Origin: Hirudo medicinalis | Taxonomy: Eukaryota; Annelida; Clitellata; Hirudinida; Hirudinidae | Assembly (NCBI GenBank): GCA_011800805.1 | Contig: MPNW01001254.1 | Span: 8,048-18,987, forward strand | Reading direction: 5' to 3' | DNA: 10,940 nucleotides | Part shown: positions 1-7,400 of the stretch, piece by piece | How the letters are laid out: each line of letters opens with the position of its first letter | How positions within the stretch are numbered: position 1 is the stretch's first letter | Translations under genes and position numbers: made by a program | Notes under the pieces: generated by a model | What the model saw: only the letters and a program-made list of their open reading frames with translations | Told to the model about the DNA's origin: nothing | The model's database searches: none

Positions 1-734
1 CTTAATTTTGTTCAAGTGGGTTATAATTATTTAAAATTATAATTAGAAACTAATTTACTCAGATTAAATTACTAAATTGCTAATGATTTTATTGGACAAT
101 GGTTTAATTAAAATACAGTCCAGGTGCTCAATAGAAGATGAGACTTTTCTTGACGACAGGTCCTATCAAATGGGATACATACCTAGAAAATACAGGTGCC
201 TGATTCTTCATTTGTATTTTTAAACGTTAGTGAAATTTCAACCAGGGCCAAAACGACTATGGGCTACTTTTAGTTTTTGTTTTATATACGAGCTCCTATA
301 ATAGTAATAATATTAACAATAAATCGATAGATAAGGTGGTTATAGTGTATGGTAATTGGAGCTTAGGTCCCCACAATCCAAATGTCAAGCATTTGTGATG
401 AAATGCGATTACTTTGTGAGACAATTTAACATATTCAGGTATTCATTCAAATAATGGAAATATCTATATATCTTTAAAAAATTACATCGAAACAATGTTG
501 ATGATGTTGACAAATGTTAAGCTTGAATAAGCAATTAAGTATTTGTTAATATGACTGTATATATATATACACATTCTTATTCTTCTACTCTGTTTAAACA
601 GCGTCAACAGCATCCTAAGAAACATGCCGGAGTTCATGACAGCGTTCGGTTGTAAAGGAGTTTCCATCCACACTGAAGAAGTTTTTCAAACTTGCATTGT
701 GTTGCTTTTTTATTCTCTGAAGTTGCAGAGTTAA
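1..734 (+). CDS. M13 (neprilysin-like) metallopeptidase homolog, 3' end only, upstream tandem paralog
   Basis: Three exons are visible: 1-15 (reads LNFVQ, then donor GTGGGT), 119-195, and 602-734 ending in TAA. They match the C-terminal end of M13 proteins: the LNFAQ motif, then a conserved Cys in SRC, then RKYS-VNSILRN-MPEF-AFGC and a final Cys near the stop. Intron phases (0, then 2) equal those of the second M13 gene at 7590-8749, so the two are tandem paralogs. In active neprilysins this stretch carries a His (DVHSP) and an Arg (YRVNG or FRV) that stabilise the transition state and bind substrate. Here the corresponding residues read Tyr (GYIP) and Ser (KYS), so this copy also looks catalytically impaired. 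The normal final Trp is absent and about nine residues follow the last Cys. The 5' part of the gene is outside the window. ATTAAA at 775-780 and 786-791 are possible poly(A) signals. Family assignment is firm; activity of the unseen part is unknown. Confidence 0.88.
196..601 (+). other. last intron of the upstream M13 gene
   Basis: Intron from GTGCCT to AAACAG. The first ~285 nt resemble nothing else I can see. The last ~120 nt (481-601) closely match the end of the corresponding intron in the second gene (8495-8616). It includes a short TA run at 556-571. Confidence 0.7.
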
Positions 735-748
735 ATGATGTTTTATCG
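481..748 (+). repeat. direct repeat, left copy (partner 8495-8763)
   Basis: Begins in the last intron, covers the whole last exon and ends ~14 nt after the stop codon. The copies are nearly identical in the exon and somewhat less so in the intron. Homology stops abruptly after TGATGTTTTATCG. Confidence 0.9.
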
Positions 749-1379
749 GTGAACATTGATGTGATTATTGTGCGATTAAAATGATATTAAAATCATGCTT
801 TCACTGTTTTTGCGTAACCACCGGTACTTGTCACTTATATAAAACAAAACAAAACATAAAAGAAATAATTGAGGGAAGAATAGAAGACAGAACAGAAATG
901 CTTAAATAGGTCTTCAAATCTGATTATTTTAATTATTGTGTTATTATTTTAAAAGTTATTTTAAGGTTATTTTTTCGAAAGACTAAAAAGACTACAGAAA
1001 AAAGGACGCAATATAAAAACAGATTGTAAAAATAATTAAATTAAATAACTAAGTTATTTGTGGAAAAACAAGGGTAATAAAAAGGGTGACATTTTCAATA
1101 AACATCAAGAATGTTGCTAATACATTTGCGCCAAGAAAAATAATTTATTTTAGGATTTTTTGTTAGAAATAAATCACTTCATATTAAAATTTTTTGATCG
1201 AATTGATAACGAATGGTTTAGAAAGAATTTCGAGAATTTGACCATTAATTAGACGATGAACGATTGCAAAATTTGAACTAATGAATTATTATTTTGAAAG
1301 TTTAAATTCGAAACTATAATAAAAACAATTGTCGCGCCCAACTCCTAACGGGTCAGATTTATTTTGTTAAGAGTCAGGC
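735..1379. other. intergenic region between the two M13 genes
   Basis: AT-rich, with stops in all frames and no exon-like stretch that I can support. The first ~60 nt are probably the 3' UTR of the upstream gene, with ATTAAA at 775-780 and 786-791. The promoter of the second gene should lie here. AATATAAAAAC at about 1010-1020 is TATA-like but lies ~360 nt before the first predicted exon, so I do not call it. Confidence 0.5.
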
Positions 1380-1473
1380 ATGGCCTATCGATGCTTTTCG
1401 TCAACTCGACTTCGTATAGAATCAATGTGTTTTCTTCTTTTAGTTAGAACATTTGAATTGTTTCGTTGTGAAG
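1380..1473 (+). CDS. M13 gene exon 1: predicted start and short hydrophobic N terminus
   Basis: ATG at 1380 has a purine at -3 and G at +4. A second in-frame ATG at 1425 has a poorer context. The reading has a hydrophobic run (MCFLLLV) after ~15 residues, followed by RTFELFRCE, which could be a weak signal peptide or signal anchor; an Arg interrupts it. The donor GAAG|GTTGGT leaves phase 1, which joins to exon 2 to make an Asp codon. Support is positional and by phase only, because M13 N termini are not conserved. A different first exon further upstream is possible. Confidence 0.45.
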
Positions 1474-4400
1474 GTTGGTTACAGTCTGTCTATACTATTT
1501 GTCTACTAAGTCTCCAATGTTGAAAATCCATTTTAATGTTCAATAAGTGTTTAATCCGTACAGATTGTGCTATCTGCGAGGAAACAGGTAGAATTTATTT
1601 TTAGATTGATTTTGAAATATAAAAACTGCAGCGTAGACATTGACCCATTCAAGTGGAACGGGTAAAGCAATTTATGGATGAAACCAAGGACAAATGCACA
1701 GATTTTTATGCTTTTGCCTGCAACGGTTGGATTAAAAGTAGGACGTTGCCTGGATACCTAGTGATGTATGACATAATTAGTGAATTAAAGGAAATTTACT
1801 CTGTGAAGTTAAAAAGTTTAGTCAGTTTTTATTTTTATTTTTTTTATTTTTTATTTTCGTCAAAATGGAAACTTCAGGTAAATCAATTGTTGTAACCAAG
1901 ACATTTCTGAGTTTATTCAATAACGCCAAATTACTATGACATTTATTTGCTTAAATAAACAAACCGAGGGGCAAGCCATGCCTTGCCACCTACACGTGAG
2001 TGACAAGCAGAGAAAATATAGTGAAAACACCAACATAACAGGAAAAGTCAAAAATTAAAAAAAGATTGCATAAGACAAAATAAAATGGAATGAATCTGGA
2101 AGTAAAGTAGAATAGCGTCAAGTGACAACAGAGAAACAGAGAAACATGGGCTTAATAGTCAAATCAGAACAAAATCTTAACAATCAGAAAGAGTCAAAAA
2201 TTCAAATAGGATAAGGTTAAATAGACTAAGTGTGGAACTAAAATAAAATAATCTTAAATAGTAAAGAAGAGGGAGATTCAGTTGGCAACAGTTAAGAATT
2301 TAGAAATGTCAAGTTTATTGATTTAGAGAAGGTGGTAGAGGTTACAATGTCGTCTGGTGGTAAGTTCCAGACTCGGATTATTCTAATGGAGAAGTAGTTG
2401 GTTGCGTTTATAGTACACGAGACTGGTCTTATTTTGTAGGTGTGGCCTCTCGTACCATAATAGGAGGCCGGGTTGATATTGTTTATAAGGTTCGTCTTCA
2501 TGTGACATGTAGGATTTTGTAGCACAAGCAGAGGTCTAAAATCAGTCTTCGGTGCTCTAAGGTCTGCAGGCCAACGTTTGAGGTGTTAGTGGGGATTCCA
2601 TAGAGATGAGCAGTACTTAAATAATGGTAGGCCTAGGTGCAGAATTCTTTGGCAAGGAACGCCTCATTGCCAGAGGAGGAGTACCTGATGATAAGACATT
2701 ATTACAACATAGGGATGAAAATTGATTAATGAATATGGTGTATGTAAGATACCTTGTTATTGGTAATTCTCTAGGGAAAATTCCTCAGTTGCACAAATAA
2801 TTGTTGTTGTTTTTTTAATTGTTTGTTTTACTATGAGTAAAGCTACGATATTACCGTGCAGAGTTGATAATGGACGAAAAGTATGCGTCAGAACCAGCAC
2901 AGAAACTCAGAGTGTATCTTGACTCCTGCATTTCTCAAGGTATCGATAATTTGTATCACGTTGAATACAAGCCTCATAAAATTTATTTTGGGTTAAAATT
3001 ACTGATTTATTATTGAAAGCAGCTTTAAAAGATGGCTAGATGTATTATTCAAATTATATAAAACGTTTGGTCTTGTACATTCATCTATCCGTTTTCCATT
3101 GTTCCTCCAGTAGTAGATTTTAAAGTGTAGTAGTAGTTTAATGTCCTCAATAACTTGATGAATAGGACAGAGATTTTAAAGTTTTGCTTGAAAGTATTTG
3201 TAAGGTTCACTTAATGAACTTTGCTGGTGCATTCAAACAAATTTGTTGAACCGCCGGCGATATCTGACTGTTTTTGACTGGTTTTGACGTTTCTAGATAG
3301 TTATCAACAAGAAAATGCACAAGCTCTAAAAGATGTCTTGGATGGATTATGCGGCTGGCCATCTATAAACCCTAACTGGGAGAAAGAAAACCCTTGCACC
3401 GATGGCAAATTTCCTTGTGATCGTTGCAGACTCGAAAAGATATTGCTATATTTGAGGAAATATGAAAAGGCTCCTTTAATCGATTTTCGAGACACAATGA
3501 AAGGTTTTTTTGTAAGTTATACATTACATTACATTTCAGTCTTACAAGTATAATTAATTTCATCAGAATTATAATAATTAATTTGTCATCATCATTATTT
3601 CTCTACTGAACATGTTTTGATTGAATCAGATTTCTCCCGCGCTTGTTGGGCTCTTCAGAAAATACGACTTGTTAGATGATAATACTTCCCGCCGAATGAG
3701 GTTATATCACAAGGAATTGTGGATTTTGAGCGCCAGGAGTTTGGGCGCAGATTCAATTCAATTAGCAAGATACGAAGAAAGTTTTGAAGTATTGTCAAAT
3801 CTATTAAAGGTTCAAATATGCTTAATAATCCTTGTTTCTTTCTTTTTTTTTGTGAGAAAGGAAGTTATAATTTATGCAGTAAACAATTTCAAGCTGTAAG
3901 TAATGAATTTAAAAGGTCAGGTAATTTCTTAGTATCTGATATTCTAGTCCCAACTTTTGTTATTTTTCGAAGCATTCCGATACGGGATATCGTATGCTAA
4001 CTTACGAAGAGGTGAATGTGTCGGAACTCTCAGAAATGACAGGACACGTGAGTGGTGTGATGATGTCTTTTTTTTTTTTTACCACATTTTGGAGTTTCTG
4101 GCAATTATACAATTTATTTAAGAATTACAGAATATGGTTTAACATAATTCATATATTTTCAAATTTTTTTTCTTGAAAAATTAAAGAAATCAAACCTTGC
4201 CTTATTTCTGCTTCTAAAAAATGTTCGCTTACTGCCGCTTACAATATTTCTATCTCCGCTTTTCCGGTATCTAAATTTAAGTTGCTCGCAAATGTGAATT
4301 AATAATGGATCAAAGGATTGGAAGATTGTGTTTTTATTGTACCAGCAAATTTGGTATTTCATTGTTTATATAGGTGCTGAACTGGACTGAACTACTCAAA

Positions 4401-7400
4401 GAAGCATCACATCACGATCGTCCTATAGATGACTCGACGGTTGTCAGTGTTGCAAACACAACGTCGTCCAAACAATTTTTTGATACGCTTAAAGAAATAC
4501 TGAAGGAGACCAACGCAAGGTTTTCCATTTTAAAAAAATATTTAGAAAAAGTCCAGGAATGTTATCTAACCGTTAAAAATTTTGGATGGACCATGCCGGT
4601 AACCGCCTAACGGTATGACATTACCTTTTTGCAGCACAATTGTAGACATGATATTAGGCGATTTTGTGTTTGAGTTTTCCTATACACTCGGAACGAATGT
4701 GTCTGGCACAGTAACCGCCATGAAAGAAGTTAGGATGCTGTTTATTCTTCACTTTAAAAATAATATCTGGGAAGGTGTGGGGGGCATAACAGAGGATTTA
4801 CAGAGCGTTGTACTCGCAATAAGAGACATCATTAACATTGGTCTACTCCTACAATTGCGTTTTTCTCAATAAACGTTTGAAGTAAAACTTTCTAATATAA
4901 TGGATTACCGTATTTTCACGACACTGTTTAAAAAAGAATGTGTAAAACACGCAGACGACAATAACATTTACCAATATACGCATTTTAAAGAATAAATAAT
5001 CATTTAAGTAATATTAATTAATTAATTTGTACAAGTAAGCAATAAATTAAATAAAGTAAATCATTTTTTAATTCGACAGTACCTAGCCGAAATTGTAAAA
5101 TCTCTGAGATACACGAACCCCCGAGAATCGTGCTTCATGTCAACGGAGATGGAATTGCATTGGTCGATGCTCCACTTTTTCTCTGAACATGTCATCACTC
5201 CGGAACATGTACAAAGCGTGGGCAAATGTGTATTTCACAGGCATGAATAATTTGTATATTTTTATACATAATTTTAAAGGCTATCGGACAATTGGACCTC
5301 CACAGACAAGCTCTGGTAGAAATTATATCGGAGTGGGATCTCATTGGCAGTGAGCAGCGTGAATCTTTAATAGCGATGGTTGTTATCCTTATTTTTTCAT
5401 TAATGCTAACTTTACAACCTTTAATGAAAATGATGAATGTTTATTTCTTGAACAGCTTAAAGGCGTGAGAGGATCTGAAGGAATTCTAAGGAATGTTTTC
5501 AACGTGTCTCTTTACAAAGATTACGAACGCGTTAGTCTGCTGTCATTAATATTACATGCAATACTGTTATTTATTTGTCTTAAATTTTATGGTTATTTTT
5601 TTATTACACTTCAATAAGGCAGCAGTTGCGTTACATTAAGTTTTTCTGTAGTGGTAGCTTGTTCATTCCAATCTTAAGGGTTTTGTAACCCTAGAACTTA
5701 ACCGAATCGTCCTAAGCATAACGTTGTACGTTATCCATATTTTCCGATTTCAGGCTTCAAATATATCTCACGTTTACGCAAATAATGTCCTCAGCGTGAC
5801 TAAAACGCGATCTTCTTACAACTGGAGTGGATTACCAAGTTGGATGTACATAATGTTGTTTGTAAATGCTTAATTGGCACCGACCAATAGATGGCGTCCT
5901 TAGCAATAGATACTAGATGTAAATGATGCAGCAAGAACTGAACTAAATTGAACTATTTCCATTCATAGTATTTTCGTCCAACTTCTGCAGGAACACTTTC
6001 ATGTTCGGACTTGTTACTTTTCAAGACCCATTTTCTGAAGTAAAAAGTCAGAAATTGCACTTATGTTACTTTTACTAACCGAACGGAATTAACCTGTTAA
6101 CGTTCTTACAGTTTGTACTCCATATTTACTTCATCCACCGTATTACCATCCCCAATACCCGAAGTGAGTGATTTATATTTAAGATTTAAGATTTAGATTT
6201 TATTCGATTTAAGTTTAGATTTTTCCCTTACAAATATTTTCTTTTTAAAATAAAAAATTCTAAAAACTTGAAAAAAAAACTTGGTCTTGAAAAAGTATCA
6301 ATTTAAACACATTTCAACTGGACCACCCATTCATTCATCGTAGTTTTAAATGTCACACTTTAAAAATGGCATTTGCATGCTTGAGAAATGTTTCTGATTT
6401 GTTGCTCTACGATTTTTTTTTATTATCAAGTACAGGGCTATGAACGAAGGAGGCTTTGGTTACGAAGCAGCCCTTTACGACGAATTTATTGAAAGTTAGT
6501 GTCATTTTTCATGCTTAACAACCACTATTGCCTATTGGAAGTCAGTAAGGATGGGAAAACACGACACGAAGGCATGCTTACTGGCTCGACATATTGTAGG
6601 GCAAAGAGCTTTTAGGTGTAGAATCTGCTCCAGAAGAATGTGAATTTGAGATAGGTCTGGTCGGACCGAAAAAAACCTTAAAACTATGCAGTTTCCTTCT
6701 CAGTGACCGACGTCGTAGTCATTAAGCATGATCACAAATTTTATTTTCAAGTATTCTTAACCAAGGATATTTATTCCAAATGGATAAACGACGAAACATT
6801 GGAAATATATTACAAGCGCGATAAAACATTGCTGCTCAATTTGGTACGGAATCCGAAAGAGGTTGTTATTTCTTTAAAGTTATTAATTTTATTGTTGTAC
6901 TTTGTTATTAATTTTATTGTTATTTAAGTTATTAATTTTGTAGTTGGTGGTACCAATTATATATACCAATTGTTTATAATTTATCCTAATTTATCCAACA
7001 ATATTATTTTGGTTATTTGTACTTACGCAAGGTTTTCACTGGAGCTAGTAAAATGACGTCATCGTTGGTTCACTTTGTAGAGGGTTAAGCCCCCCAGATA
7101 CTAGTTACTCACTTAATATAAACAGCCTTTCTTTATAAGAAGATGACTAGTTTTGTTTAATAATAATGTTATTGGATGCTCTTCAGAAGATGTTACCTGC
7201 AAGTTGATTCACTTTAACTTTGTACTTTTGTTAAGAGATACTCGGAGCAAGACGTTGTGAAACCTTTCGTGTCTCAATACATGGCCTTGGTCGCAGCATA
7301 CCAGGTTTGCCTGCTGTAATAATTAATTAATAATTAATTAGATCTGCTTATTTTTCATCATTTTTTTGTGAGGATATACATATATCTTCACAATTCTGAG

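Noticed and set aside
482..673. 63-aa minus-strand ORF
   Set aside because: It is antisense to the last exon of the upstream M13 paralog, whose family match is clear.
3304..3563. Two minus-strand ORFs opposite exon 5
   Set aside because: Both are shadows of M13 exon 5 and resemble no protein.
4159..4362. Minus-strand ORF in M13 intron 7
   Set aside because: It has low-complexity, basic composition, no family resemblance and no splice partners.
4520..4610. Read-through extension of M13 exon 8
   Set aside because: It is open but stops resembling the family at 4519, and the phase-2 donor there joins exon 9 correctly.
5987..6060. Alternative exon after CTGCAG reading NTFMFGLVTF
   Set aside because: It fits exon 13 only through a weaker donor and inserts about seven extra residues. 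The 5969-6002 exon fits the family length better, though this remains the least certain junction region.
6614..6703. Alternative start of exon 17 after TTTTAG at about 6613
   Set aside because: It is in phase with exon 16 but reads into a stop at 6724-6726 and lacks M13 similarity. The acceptor at 6703 gives the DETL..YYKR match.
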